The notes: generated by a model not told the origin, from the letters alone. A stretch of DNA of 64,000 bases from Rhabditoides inermis (GCA_963966185.1 CAWZYM010000114.1:1846501-1910500), one strand, 5' to 3'; positions 39,478 through 51,778 are shown, numbered from the stretch's first letter. A program made the numbers and translations.

Positions 39478-40105
39478 CTAAAGGCATGGGAACAGTTCGA
39501 ATATATTTATTATGTACAGCATATATGATACAAGCACAAACAATGGTACCAAACAAAGGAGCACAGAACGAATGAGGGGAACATTACTTGCGGGGACAGA
39601 AAATTTTGCGATGGAGGCTAGTGTCAGACGGGGGGGGGCATCGTCGCCGGGCTGGCGCACCCACAGGTGCACCAGTTCGGGGTCGCTCTTCTCAACCTCC
39701 TTGTCGTGCACGACCCCGAACCAGAGCGGGTAACCGTAACCGTTCCGGTTACGGTATACCATGAGCTGCCTCTTGCCGGCGACGCGCTGTCCGTAGACAA
39801 AGGCAAGAGGCAGCTGCCGCGCGATCTCGACGAACTTCTCGATCATCTGAACGAATAAAGTCAGCACAAAATGGAGTTAGGAATGCGGTGTAAACTCACT
39901 CGAGGGTCGAAACTGGTCCGCTTCACCAGCTCGTACGCGCGGATCAGCGCGTTTCCGGGTACGCAGCGAGGACGCTTCTCCGCGAACTGGTAGATCTTCT
40001 GGTTGAACCCGCAGATGTTGACACCGCGCTTGTTTGTGTCCTTGGGGATCTTCTCCCAGATCACGTCCAACTCTTGTATGAGGCGCTCTTGTGCCGCCTT
40101 GTCAT
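39478..40105 (-). CDS. Gene X copy 3, unrecognised protein, 5' exon(s) unresolved
   Basis: Exons 40105-39900 and 39846-39478. The first reads DDKAAQERLIQELDVIWEKI, then PKDTNKRGVNICGFNQKIYQ and onward. The second begins MIEKFVEIARQLPLAFVYGQ and contains GYPLWFGVVHDKEVEKSD. A further upstream exon (about 40,236-40,195, reading EKASDIRLKRTFAA) joins in phase, but I find no start for it. The C tract is only 9 long here, giving yet another C-terminal frame (RLTLASIAKFSV...). Minus-strand AATAAA is at 39,506-39,511. The gene stands head to head with the prominin-like/PP1 gene, with no more than about 200 bp between them, so the two may share a promoter. I recognise no domain; the sequence is well conserved in four copies. 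Confidence 0.6.
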
Positions 40106-40134
40106 CTGAAAATCATCTGAAACGTTTGACTAAC

Positions 40135-40194
40135 CTGATAATCAGAGGGATACGTTTGACTAACCTGATAAACAGAGGGATACGTTTGACTAAC
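40135..40194. repeat. 30-bp tandem repeat in a gene X intron (2 units)
   Basis: Two units CTGATAA(A/T)CAGAGGGATACG + TTTGACTAAC. On the minus strand every unit starts with the donor-like GTTAGT and ends with the acceptor-like TATCAG. The copy 4 intron has three units (59,650-59,739). Confidence 0.85.
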
Positions 40195-40305
40195 CTGCTG
40201 CAAACGTGCGTTTCAGCCGAATGTCACTTGCCTTCTCACTCGATGCGCACCGTCATTTTCTCTCGATCCGTCGTCTGCCCTCTTGTCCCCGTCATTCTTT
40301 CGACG

Positions 40306-43300
40306 ATGCGATTCTCGGCCGGTCGCCCCTTTCGACCTGATCCAATCAACATCCTCAGGTATGGCAGGAAACTAGGCCACTCTTCCACCCAACTATTCAA
40401 CCTGTTTCCCACGTTTCCCTCGCTGCTGACTATTTCGTATAGATTGTAAACCTAACAGCCTAATACGTTGATTTCCGGTATCGCTATGAATTTATGAATA
40501 TTGGTAGATAATCAATCGATATCATCTGAGAACGTGAATCAGAGACTGTTGTATTTTCTATCGTAAAGTGCTCACTACACCATTAGAACTATTAGAAAAA
40601 GGATATGCGAATTTGCGCAGATTTTGAGCTAAAAATTATATTTGCCATGCTGTATCGAACGAAATTCTTAGTTTGTCATTTGAGAAAAAATCGACCGGTC
40701 GCTGTCATTTCACCGGGCAACAATGAACGCTTTCACATGCGATGTCCATAGCTTGACTGTTGATGACGACATTTCTCGATAATCAATCGATACTTTGTCC
40801 GAGTGAACCTTTCAGTATTCTCCTCTTCTCCCTCCTATGTGCTCCTCTCGTGTCCTCAGATGCGACATCCGATCTCATCAACACCTATAAAACCAAAGAA
40901 ATCCGTGAGTAGTCGGCTGCTTGCGTCAAGTAGCTGTCAGTCTTGCGATATGCCTTCCGATTGGCCTTCCGAGTACTTCAAACGACTTCAAACTACTCGG
41001 AATTACTTGCGGTTACCTTGTACCGACTGTGAATCAGCTGGGATCAGTTGTGATATGTGTTGGAAGAGACTGGCGCCTTGATCCGTGTGCCCTTTGAGCG
41101 AACCTGTGTCGCCTTCCGAAGACGGCTCCTATGAAGCGCGAGTCCCGCGAGTGGCTGAAGCCGTTTTCCACGCCCCGGGATAGACACTCGCACAACCTCG
41201 AGGACAATGTGCTGATGCAAGCGATCCGAGTGGGTGGGAGCTAGTGCTCAAAGAGAGGGAGAGAGGGGGAGAGGGGAAGAGAGAGGGAGAGAGAGAGGGA
41301 GAGAGGGAGAGAGAGAGGGAGAGGGAGAGGGAGAGAGAGAGGGAGAGAGGGAGAGGGAGAGGGAGAGGGAGAGGGAGAGAGGGAGAGGGAGAGGGAGAGG
41401 GAGAGAGGGAGAGGGAGAGAGAGAGGGAGAGGGAGAGAGGGAGAGGGAGAGGGAGAGGGAGAGGGAGAGGGAGAGGGAGAGAGGGAGAGGGAGAGGGAGA
41501 GGGAGAGGGAGAGGGAGAGGGAGAGAGAGAGAGGAAGGCGAGGGAGGGAGAGGGAGAGGGAGAAGGAGAGGGAGAGGGAGAAGGAGAGGGAGAGGGAGAG
41601 GGAGAGGGAGAAGGAGAGGGAGAGAGTGGGAGAGGGAAAGGGAGAGGGAGAGGGAGAGGGAGAGGGAGAGGGAGAGGGAGAGGGAGAGGGAGAGGGAGAG
41701 GGAGAGGGAGAGGGAGAGGGAGAGGGAGAGAGTGGGAGAGGGAAAGGGAGAGGGAGAGGGAGAGGGAGAGGGAGAGGGAGAGGGAGAGGGAGAGGGAGAG
41801 GGAGAGGGAGAGGGAGAGGGAGAGGGAGAGGGAGAGGGAGAGGCTAAGAGAGAGGGTGAGAGAGAGGGTGAGAGAGAGGGGGAGAGAGAGGGGGAGAGAG
41901 AGGGGGAGAGAGAGGGGGAGAGAGAGAGGGTAAGAGAAAGGGTGAGAGAAAGGGAGGTAGACAGTGGGAGAGGGAGAGGGAGAGGGAGAGGGAGAGGGAG
42001 AGGGAGAGGGACACATAGATTGTGTGTGTCATGTATTCAGTTGGTTACGGACAACTCTCTTGACGGCACTCTGTCGCCCTTCTTTGCTGCCGCGCAGAAC
42101 AAATATCCAGCTGTACGTTTGGGTGGTTGAAACGTACTGGTTTGTGTTTGAGGGGCGTGTGGGACTGTTTGTGGTTGGAATGCTTGTTTCTCTGTCCGGC
42201 ATAGCTGTGTCGATTCTGGTGTGTCGGTGCTTTGTGAAGGAATCGATTGCGGAGGATGAGGCGGAGATTGAGAGACAAGTGAAAGCATTGACGCCGACCA
42301 AGACGCCGACCCAGACACCGGGGAAGAGCGAGAGAGCAGCGGCCAAGGGAGACACCACACCCACCCCACACAAGTCGGAGGCATTCGTGAGGCGAGCCTC
42401 GAACGAACAATCCAAACAATCCAAACAGCCTCTCACTGCCTCCATACAAAGGGAGAAAATCGTCAAGAAAAAGGGACTGGAAAAGAAAATGACGATTCTC
42501 TTCGTAAGCTTCGCATTAATTTGATATTTTCCAAGTGTAATCTTTCAGCGGTGTCTTATTGGCTATGTTGTACTTCTCGCAATCTTCTCGGCTCTCATTG
42601 CTGTGTTGGCCTTTTTTGCTTATGATACTCACTCGACTCTCGCCTCTCGGACCAATCAAATCATCAATAGCCAGATTACACGTGAGTTCCAATTTGTAGC
42701 AAAGTAAAAACCCGTATTTTAGAACTGAAAAGAGATTTGTTGCACGGATTCTGTAAAAATGTTGACATTTTTGATGACGTATTGCAAAATATGAATTCTG
42801 GATTGGCGGCCAAAGCAACGGTATTCAAACTAGTACATGCAGTTAGAATACTTGATTATAGATCGATACTCGACTTGAATCGGCCGCACTTTTGAATAAT
42901 GCTAATCTTCAGCAGAGAATGGTGAGAAATCAAAATTCAAAAGCCAGTGATTGAATATTTTTAGAGAGACGTCGATTCACTAGCTCAGAAACTGATTGGT
43001 GTGACGGACGGAAACGGAGACAAACTCGATTATAGGTTCAACGAAATTTGGAAGAAATATAATGACATTCTGGTAAAAATTTCATGTTTTCGTAGCTTTC
43101 CTTAGCAACGTCTTTACTTTGTTACAGAAAAATATTCAAACCGATGATGAAAATGAGAAGAGATTTATCCCGATGTTCGAAAAACTGAAGACGTCATTCT
43201 CAAAAGCTGAAAAAATTCTTAAAGAAGTAACAAGTAACAATGGAAAATTTTCTTTTGGGGTAATTATATTTAGCTGCTATCATTTTTTACTACACATTTA

Positions 43301-46300
43301 ATTTTTTTACAGAATCCGCCAACGGATATTGGAACTCATGTTGCTACATTCATCAAAGACACTATGTATAAGGTACACTTGAATAGAAACAATTGAAACA
43401 CTTGTTAATTCGTCAGATCCCATCTGTTCAATCAATAAAAGTTGAAGTGACAAGATTCAGTGCGATTGTAAGTAATTACGAAATCTTTCCTTTTTAAACA
43501 ACAACATTCAGATAATTTCGGCAGTAGATAAACTTCAAAACTATGTGAACCGATTCGAAAAGATTAATGTTGATGCAAATACAAATGTATTTCTTTCTCT
43601 GAGTGTGACAGTATCATTTTGTCTATTCGTCGTCGTTTGCGCTTTTCTGATCTGTTTTCTAAGAAAAAGTAAGTGTATCATTACTAAATATAATTCTAAT
43701 ACCAATTCTTTTATTTTCAGGCAAAATGACTTTCCTCATTCTAGCTATGATTCTGTTCCTCTTGCCAATTGTATTTCTCTCTTTAACGTTAGTTTTTTTA
43801 TATGAATTCACTTTATTGAAAAAGAACCATATTTAGGACGTTTGTATCGTTTACGGAATACTCTTCTGGATGCAATTATTTGTTGAATGAAGAAAAACAC
43901 ATTTCAAACGTCTCTTCCTTGGTTGTTGCGCCGTTTTACAAACCTCACATGAACTTCAAGTCAGTCAATTTTTCACATTCTCTCTTCTTTGTATGCAATG
44001 CAGATGAATAACACGATTAAATTGTTTACCTCCTAAAATTCTAGGTCATTGGTTCCATCGTGCAAGTTGAATTCTCCGTATCATTTCGTGTTTGGAAAAT
44101 CAATCGAAGCTGTCGTTCAAAATGGTTACGATTAAAAATATAACAAAATATTAGTCTATTTTATTTTCAGAGTTTCTTAATTTGGAGAGAAATATGGAAA
44201 CTTTTGCGAACAACATTGAGCTTCAACGAACGACATTTGATATTTGGAATAATGCTATCGCTGAGACTCAAGTAATTATATTATACATTATAGCAAATCA
44301 TTGATTCAGACTTACGACGACGTCTTTGAAACAGTCTTCAACCTCAAGTTGTGTGATCACAAAGAAGAAGATAAAGACAAACATATATCTCTCAAAAACT
44401 ATGTGTATCGATATGTTTGTAAAGATGTGACGTTTTCGTCACAATCGCTTTTAAATGGAGACGCTAAATGGAGTATCGAATACACTACTGCCATGGTGGG
44501 TCTCAGTTGGATTCTCACTGGAAATAGATGATTGAAGATGAAACTCGTGAAAGATGCTGGAGTGAATGTGACCCTTCGACCTTTCCAAGAACTCGCTGTT
44601 GCACTGAATAATACGATGGACCTTTCGAGTCTCCAATCAGCGACAAAGACCAGACTTTTCAACGAACTCAACGCACATCGTACCATTCTCAACGTGAGTA
44701 TCGATTGAATATCGATCGAAATGAGTCTATTCAGACCACTTTCTACGATGCTTACAACTTGAAATGCGGTCTGACAACTATCTATGAGAATATGGTGCAC
44801 GCAATTTGCGATCCGATCACTGAACCAGTACAAGCATTGGAATCTGTCACATGTGAGTGATGTGTGTTCATTTGTATTATGGATTTCATTTTGAGATTGG
44901 TCGACAATTGGAATCATTTTGCTCGGATGGGCTTTTCTACTGAACAGCTACATTATTCATGGTATCGATAAACATAAGGTAACATGCTACATGCGGCCAC
45001 TGTCCTTTCAAATCATTGTGTTACAGAAAATCAAGCTTTCGGATATACAGTGGCCAAACAAACCAGTCGACTCGCCATCATCTATTCAACAATCCTCTGT
45101 TCCCGTACAGCAAACTCCTACGCAAAGCGAAAAAGCGAGTGAAAAGAAGCCACACTCAAATAAAGCCGAAAAACGCAAAGCTGCAAGGAGAAGCGGAAAG
45201 AACGCTCCGTCTACGAAAAAGTCCAAATACTACAGGACAAGAAAAGTCAACCAACGTTTGTTCTAAAACACATTAACAATAATGTCACAATATTGCAGAC
45301 AATCCCGATGGTCTGACCGCCAAGGTAGATCGTATTGATGGAGCGAACGCGACACACTATGGCAACCTGAAGATACTCGACACGATTCCGGCTACTCCTG
45401 TACACACGTCACTAGGAAACACCAAGCAGTGTGTCTATTGCAGCAACCACACAAGTTCGCCGATGCGGACTTCGCTCCGTACTCGTCCGTGTCTCTTCAA
45501 GAGAATCTCATGGCTGTCGATATCGGATACGACATCGAGACTCTGGTCGAGATCGAAGATCCTAACGTGAGTCCGAGTTGATTTCGGATAAACGTCGGTG
45601 TTCAATCAATCAATCAATCGATCAATCAATCTGTCAATCAAACAGCATGTGATTGATTGATTGATTGATTGAAACGGCGGTATTGTAGAACTGTGCGGCA
45701 GTCTCGTTAAACAAGGAGTGGTACAAGCTATTGGTCGAGCTCCTCACGTGGAGCAATCATACGAACGGAGCCAGGGTCTGCTTTCCTATTGCACCATTGT
45801 CTCACGCACCGCATTCAGTTGCACCTTCCGACGGAGACTGTCACGAAACTGCTGTTGGAAATGGAGAAGATACTGGACGATCCGAAGCCACTCGCTGAGA
45901 TCGCTGGCCCTGTCGTCATTGTCGGCGACATTCATGGACAGGTATGCTCACTGATCACACTGTGCAAGACATATAGACCACGGATACATCGATTGTTTCA
46001 GTACGAGGACCTTCTGCGCATGTTCAACATGTTCAACGAGGGCCAAGTTCACGGTACGCTCCCGAACACTTTCCTTGCTCGCAACTGTAACGATGTCCGT
46101 CTGCGTTTTGTGTCTCACATGATGTGTTCGTGTGTTTAATGTGGACATCGATTGAGGCGTGTTTACTCGCCGCTACCTCTTCCTGGGCGATATCGTCGAC
46201 CGCGGCAACCGCAGTCTTCACTGCGTCGTCCTTCTCTTCCTTCTCAAGATTCTCTATCCCAATCAGGTAAACATCCTCCCTAGACCACAATCCCAACCAC

Positions 46301-47559
46301 CGTCTGCGCTCTCTCATTTCAAATACTGTTATCTTGTTTTAACGCAGATAAAAGTTGTAGGAGGCCGATTTCCACTTGCACAGTTAACACACGTTGTTTT
46401 CAGTTTGTGATTCTTCGCGGGAATCACGAGACGTACTATCTCAACCAATCATACGGATTCGAACAAGAGCTGAAGAAGCACTACGAGAAAGAAAACGAGG
46501 GAGCCACGCTACACGCCGCATTCAATCAAATCTTCGACCGCCTCCCGCTCGTTGGACTCGTTGGAAAGAAGATTCTCTGTATGCATGGCGGGATCAATCA
46601 GAACCTCTCATTCGAACGCATTCAACAGGCCAGCTCATTTTGACATTACAGCGTCGCTGAACTGGATCACATTTAGATTCCTCTACCGTTGGATTATGAC
46701 CCGGCTTCGAAGACTGATCATCAACTGCTGGTGACTGACCTCATCTGGGCAGATCCTATGATCGACTTGAACAAGTACGCGGTCTCTTTCAGCTCATAGA
46801 TTGATGATTGTAGCACATGATAGTCTAATGTACACATCCCTTCAGCCCGTGTGAGGTGTCGAACAAACACCGTGGCATCTCGAAGTTCTTTGGGGAGGAG
46901 GTGGTGAGGACTGTGTGCAGCAACATGCACGTGGATCTGATCGTCAGGGGACACATGGTGCGTGTTTGGGGCGAATCAATCTGCATGCCAGATGCACCAT
47001 CTAGGAGATGCAAAGTGGCTTCGGTTTGTTCTGCGACCGCAAGCTCATCTCCATCTTCTCGGCGCCCGACTATCCGCGAGACGAGTGGGCTTCCGAGTTG
47101 AAGGAAGCTAAGGAAAAGGTTTATGACTGCGAGTTGCGTGATAATGATATTTGTGGCATTGCAGGGCAGCGACATTCAGATCGACGAATTTGTGGAGAAC
47201 ATTGGCAGCGTTCTGGATGTGGACAAGGATGGAAAGGTGTGCAGTTCGCATGGGCGGGGCTTTTTTAGAAGAAAAACACTTTCCTTTGAAGATTCGTAAA
47301 TGTTGGGACAAGTTTAGATGCGCATATGTATGATGGTGCCTGCGAGCTCGAGTGGCAAGGGCCCACTGCGGTTCATCACCTACATCAGCAGGAACAACGA
47401 GTACGCCAACTTTGCACGATACAAGAATGGGTATGTACAATAGATGAATGCCCCCTATTCGTCGCGTCTTGTAGAAAGCTCGTTCCTCCGACGCACGAAG
47501 TAGACTCGAAGCGCCTTGGCATTCAGCCAACGTCGACCGGCAACGACAACAACGCATAG
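40306..47559 (+). CDS. Prominin-like five-span membrane protein fused to a PP1-type Ser/Thr phosphatase, complete copy P4
   Basis: The start chosen is ATG 40306 (MRFSAGRPF...; an in-frame ATG also lies at 40243). Exon 2 (40816-40904) supplies a signal peptide core, [16 protein letters not shown]. Exons between 40,941 and 41,229 are uncertain. From 42041 all exons are in phase: 42041-42112, 42153-42503, 42549-42681, 42723-42820, 42913-42921, 42965-43072, 43128-43259, 43313-43372, 43417-43467, 43512-43668, 43721-43787, 43837-43959, 44045-44124, 44171-44271, 44310-44495, 44538-44693, 44735-44852, 44896-44978, 45027-45255, then the phosphatase exons from 45299. That is 1,243 codons (including the stop) without an internal stop. 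Spans: [30 protein letters not shown]..., the [16 protein letters not shown] pair, and [15 protein letters not shown]. The 45027 exon is a Lys/Ser/Gln linker. Prominin topology places the C-terminus, and so the phosphatase, in the cytoplasm. Confidence 0.72.
41240..42012. repeat. (GAGAGG)n/(GA)n tract in an intron of the fusion gene
   Basis: About 770 bp of GAGAGGGA-type repeats fill the intron between donor 41,230 and acceptor 42,040. The long open frames on both strands (up to ~300 codons of Gly/Glu/Arg or Ser/Pro/Leu) are products of the repeat and are not genes. Confidence 0.95.
45299..47559 (+). other. PP1-type phosphatase module of the fusion gene
   Basis: About 470 codons. A ~110-residue N-terminal part ([18 protein letters not shown]...) precedes the catalytic core. 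Core motifs in order: [104 protein letters not shown] and [12 protein letters not shown]. The metal ligands and catalytic His/Asp/Arg of the PPP family are all present, so the enzyme should be active. The usual PP1 SAPNYC motif is SAPDYP here, losing the cysteine that microcystin modifies in PP1. The C-terminus is divergent (DVDKDGK...[14 protein letters not shown]) and ends with the tail [19 protein letters not shown] shared with the short prominin-like copies. One intron (46,629-46,676) is GC-AG. Confidence 0.8.
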
Positions 47560-47657
47560 ACAAGCTCATCAGTCATTACAGTATTGTCACTTCTCTTTGA
47601 ATGAATATTATCACTCCACTTATCACTTAGAAGTTTTTGTATAAGCTCTCTTTATAA

Positions 47658-47663
47658 AATAAA
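47658..47663 (+). promoter_or_regulatory. Polyadenylation signal of the fusion gene
   Basis: AATAAA about 100 nt after the stop codon at 47,559, identical in context to 16,443-16,448. Confidence 0.6.
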
Positions 47664-47879
47664 ATTCTCATTCTTCTCGTTTCGATGTGCAGCCCCACAT
47701 CCACATCCATTCTCCACAAGTATACTTTTTGAGCGGGCGGGGTCTGCGCACTACGGCTAACTGCTTCATCTTTGACAAAATCCAACGTTCAATAGCTCGT
47801 TTGAATCAGAATGACGAATCACGAATTTACTGGTCAATATCGGACTTGTCTATACCCCTCGACACATGTGAGTCGACTT

Positions 47880-48862
47880 GAGTGATAGACATTTATCTCG
47901 GAACGAAATAATGTGAGCGAAATGCGAACAATAGAAAATGAAATAGTTGAGCAATATGATGGAATAATTATGCGTGTACAAAAAACGACACGGGTGAAAA
48001 GTGAAAATGCGGAAAAGATAAATGTCGCAAATTTGAGCGGGAAAAAAACGCTATGGGCAGTGTTATTGTGAAATATTGATTTTTACTTCAAAGAAGAAGA
48101 GAAAAGCACTAGGGCAGAGTGGTATGAATATGATATGGTATGGTTGGATGAATGGTTGAATGCACGTTTCCGATGTTTTGTCACTGCGTAGAGGGGTTCA
48201 AGAGTCGATGTGGTATCTGGATAGGTCTCCCGCTCAAGCGCCATCTATTTTCAGGGCTAGTTGATTTGGCAGGTGAGTTGTTACATACTCCTTAGCGGTT
48301 ACCGACTTCCATGGCCACCGTCCTGCTGTTTCTATTAATTCTAGATTCTTACCATTTTTGATCTGGCCGTGGCAGTCTCTGTTCAAGTAAATCGCTCGGT
48401 TGAACGTTGCCATAAGGACTCTCTCAATTATTTAGTATCTTTTGGGATAGCCATCCATGTTGTTCTATAATTTCCTAGAACCTTCCTCATTCATACCACA
48501 TTTTCTTTGCCAGTAGCCCACTCTACACTGAGCGCTTCCTCACCAAAACATCACAGATCCTTCTATGACCTCCCTATATAATTCGGGCGCTCCCTCAGTA
48601 GTACAGTTCATTTCAAAAACAACAACGAATGAAGTGAATACAATATTTCACACTAACACTGCCCATAGCGTTTTCCCGCTCAAACTTGCGACATTTATCT
48701 TTTCGGTATTTTCACTTTTCACCCGTGTCGTTTTTTGTACACGCAAAAATAATAGATATAGATACACCGGGAAAGCGAAAACAACAACAACAGCGACGAA
48801 TCAATAGAGATACCGAGAGAAAACGAGTGAAATACCGCGCCGCATAGAGAGAAATAGCCTTC
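47880..48862. mobile_element. 983-bp insertion with long internal inverted repeats
   Basis: Missing from the paralogous position (16,971-16,985, where GTCGACTTCCCGCC is continuous). CGACTT flanks it on both sides (47,874-47,879 and 48,863-48,868), a 6-bp target duplication. About 105 bp near 47,973-48,077 (GCGTGTACAAAAAACGACAC...) recurs inverted at about 48,640-48,745 with around nine in ten bases matching. The outer 90-120 bp are not inverted copies. No coding sequence is seen inside. It is probably a non-autonomous DNA transposon or foldback element. Confidence 0.65.
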
Positions 48863-49060
48863 CGACTTCCCGCCACTTTCACATCCCCAGCTACATTTAC
48901 AAAAAATGCTGTTCACAAAATAATTTATATCACCTTTTAATACAACATGAACCTCGTCATGAATTGTAAATCACATTATTTGAAGAAAAAACGCACTTCA
49001 TTATTATCAAAAAAAAACAATCCTCAGATCATCCAAACCCTCTCACAATTCAACTCGTCA

Positions 49061-49062
49061 AT
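49061..49062. other. Empty site of the 16.46-kb Helitron-like array
   Basis: AACTCGTCAA is joined directly to TTAAACCAGTACAATTTAAG. In the paralogue the same two sequences lie at 17,160-17,169 and 33,628-33,647, separated by the array. The junction is A|T. Confidence 0.9.
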
Positions 49063-49103
49063 TAAACCAGTACAATTTAAGTCACATTCACACAAAAAAT
49101 CGT

Positions 49104-49747
49104 TTAGCAGAAGCTATCCCTCTCGCTGATCTGCGGCTCCGCCCCCTCAGACTCCGCCCCTTCGAACTCGGTGGTCACTACCGTATCCATGTCGAGGAGA
49201 TCGATGGAAAAGCGAGGCATCTCTGTACCGATACAGTGCGAGCGCCAGTCCTTGCCAGTCGATTGCTTCTCCTCCTCCTCCCTCTCCTCCCCCTTCTTCT
49301 TCTCCTCTTCCACTGTCGTCTCAATCTCACTATCCGTATCTGCTGCGATCGCGAAAGTGACCTGAACACGTGTTTCATTCCCAGTAAAGAGGTCACACTC
49401 ACCTCCTCTTCCTTCGCCTCCTTTTTCTCCTCCACTTCAATCAACTCGGGAGAGTGGACGCCCGAATCCGCCCCCTCCTTCAATCCCTCCTCTGACGGGA
49501 GAGCCACGGACAGAAGCAGCAACGGCCAACTGAAAACAGCGAGAGACGAGTGGAGACATCGTATATACAAAACAAATGGAATATGCAAGTGGATCACAAG
49601 TCATAAGTGTATCATCACATCACAAGTACAAGTACCTCACACATTCTACCCACCCCGTCTCCCCTCCTCCTTCTTCCATCACAGTCAGAGTGGCATTCGC
49701 CCGGCGGTCCAGACTGCGCACATCACGGGTGGACAAGTCAGGGAGCT

Positions 49748-49790
<43 letters not shown>

Positions 49791-50734
49791 GGGGGGAGAG
49801 AGAAAGGGAGATAGCCCTACCCTGGCCCTGCTCGCTCCCAGATGGGGCATGCTGGCGTGGCTGCGTGCTCGAAGGGCCGAGAGCGCAGAGAACAGCTGAT
49901 CCGAGTGCTCAACCGAGACGCGCGGCTGAGCTGAAGCAGAGAGAAGTAAAAAAAGGAGAGAATCGTAGACTGACTCTTGTGAGTACACTCAACCCATGTC
50001 ATTATTATGAAACCATTCAACCTGATAAGTAGAAATCATACTAGAAATCATACTCACTTGAAAAAATCCTTATCCTTTTCCCTTTTCAATTTATCCTTTC
50101 CCCACTCACTCCACAGCTCTCCCTCGGCTGTCTCTCTGGCGTGGGTGGATAGGTCGGCGCCTTGCGAATACAGAACAACGCCCTTCCGCCAACTGAAAAG
50201 AGAGGGAAGGAGAGGGTGGAAGGGAAGCACTAGTGTCTATGTTGTCAACTGGCAATCGATCGGTTAGCATCGAGTTGACATTCGAAAAGAGGATAGAAGG
50301 GAATCATTAGTACCTAGTTGACTATATTTGATTCTTCGTGTGCTTTCAAAATATGTCAACTCACAGAGCGACCTTCTGATTTCCGGTGACTCTGAGAGCA
50401 AGTCGCTGACCACCATGAGAGAGGGTGAAGATGCAACGGGTCTGTGGCTGGAAGAGAGGGAGGGTAGAGAGAGGGGAGGGGGAGAGAGAGAGAGAGAGAG
50501 GGAGAGGGGGGAGAGAGGGAGAAGAGGGGGGGGGGGTAAAGAGAGGGAGAGAGGGAGAGAGGGAGGAGGGATAAAGAAAGAGAGTAAGGATGCCCTACCT
50601 CCTCCCCGACCAGCTCCTTGTTGCTGAGGTCGACCCGAATGCCGCCCTGCAGATCTGACAGAGGAATCACCAGGCCGCTGGAAAGAAATGAGTATACAAC
50701 TCTAATCAGAGACCAACCACACCACCCTTCCTTC

Positions 50735-50778
<44 letters not shown>

Positions 50779-51663
50779 TTCTTCTCACCTGTCGAAGCTG
50801 TCTCCCCCATAGATGAGTAGCTTTCCGCAGAGTAGCAGCACGCATTGTCGTCTCTTCCATCGACCCCAAAAGGGACCATGCGCCCGGCGAACCTATGTGC
50901 AACACATACCACGTAGTAACTAGTTACTCCGGAAATCGACAACTACACATCATCTATACAAAGGTAAAGGTAAAGGTAATAGTAGGCCCTAATTCAAGAG
51001 ACTTATGAGTACTCTGCGGGGGTCGAAGGAAGACTATGGCACGACACCACAGCCAAGCGAATGATGCGCCAGTGGGTGACTAACCCTGCGGGTTACCTTC
51101 GCAGCAGACCAATTTACCTTGGTACGGTCAAGCGCCCGGGCGGGGATCGAACCGCCCCCCCCCCCTCACCCACCGAGTATACCGAACATCGCTAACCACT
51201 ATCTATACAAACACATACATAATACCAGTACCTTCTATACAAGCACATACATATTACCAGTACCTAAGTAGTCATCAGTTACTCTGGACCGAATAATCCC
51301 AGAACTACCTCGAGTCTGTCGAATACGAACGATTCCTTGTCTCCCAGTCGGAAACGGGAGACCAGCGGCAGACGATGCTTCTGGAAAGGGAGAACTAATT
51401 GATCGGACAAAAAGGAACCATGGAAGAACAAAATGTAGCGAATGAGTGCGCAAGAGCATGGATAAAGAGGTACCAATCACTCGGTACTAGACTTCTATTC
51501 ATTCACTATTACGTTTCATGAAACGCATAATAAACCAATTTCATTATTTAGTCAATATATGCGCTAAATTCCGACATTAAAAAAAACTCACGTCTCCAAA
51601 GTTGCGACTCGACTCGTAATTCGACGAGGTGGGACTAGGCGAGAAAGGCAGACTATCCGCCAT
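49104..51663 (-). CDS. PH-domain protein, copy 2
   Basis: Near-identical to the gene at 33,670-36,183 and assembled with the same ten exons (start ATG 51663-51661, stop TAA 49106-49104). Differences are mainly GA-tract lengths in introns and a few substitutions, for example SPTSSNYES in place of SPSSSNYKS in the first exon. All splice junctions and the PH-type block (WGRWKRRQCVLLL..., GGQRLALRVTG...) are kept, so both copies may be functional. This copy sits in its presumed original context, between the fusion gene (tail to tail) and the tyrosine kinase gene (same strand, kinase upstream). Confidence 0.7.
50963..51201 (-). mobile_element. tRNA-derived SINE in a PH-gene intron, copy 2
   Basis: Same element at the same position as in PH copy 1, with the same TCTATACAAA target duplication (50,953-50,962 and 51,202-51,211). 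It therefore inserted before the block was duplicated. Confidence 0.75.
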
Positions 51664-51772
51664 CTCAAAAACAATCAATAAATCAATAACAAACAAAACC
51701 AAGGAACATCGAAAATGCGGACTCGAACCGAAAACAAAACACTAATCTATGAACGCTGTCGTTGAAATATGG

Positions 51773-51778
51773 TTTATT
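51773..51778 (-). promoter_or_regulatory. Polyadenylation signal of the tyrosine kinase gene
   Basis: Minus-strand AATAAA about 450 nt downstream of the kinase stop codon. The segment between them is the likely 3' UTR. Confidence 0.5.

Noticed and set aside
41129..42130. Open frames of ~300 codons on both strands
   Set aside because: They lie wholly over a GAGAGG-type microsatellite inside an intron; composition is pure repeat (Gly/Glu/Arg or Ser/Pro/Leu).
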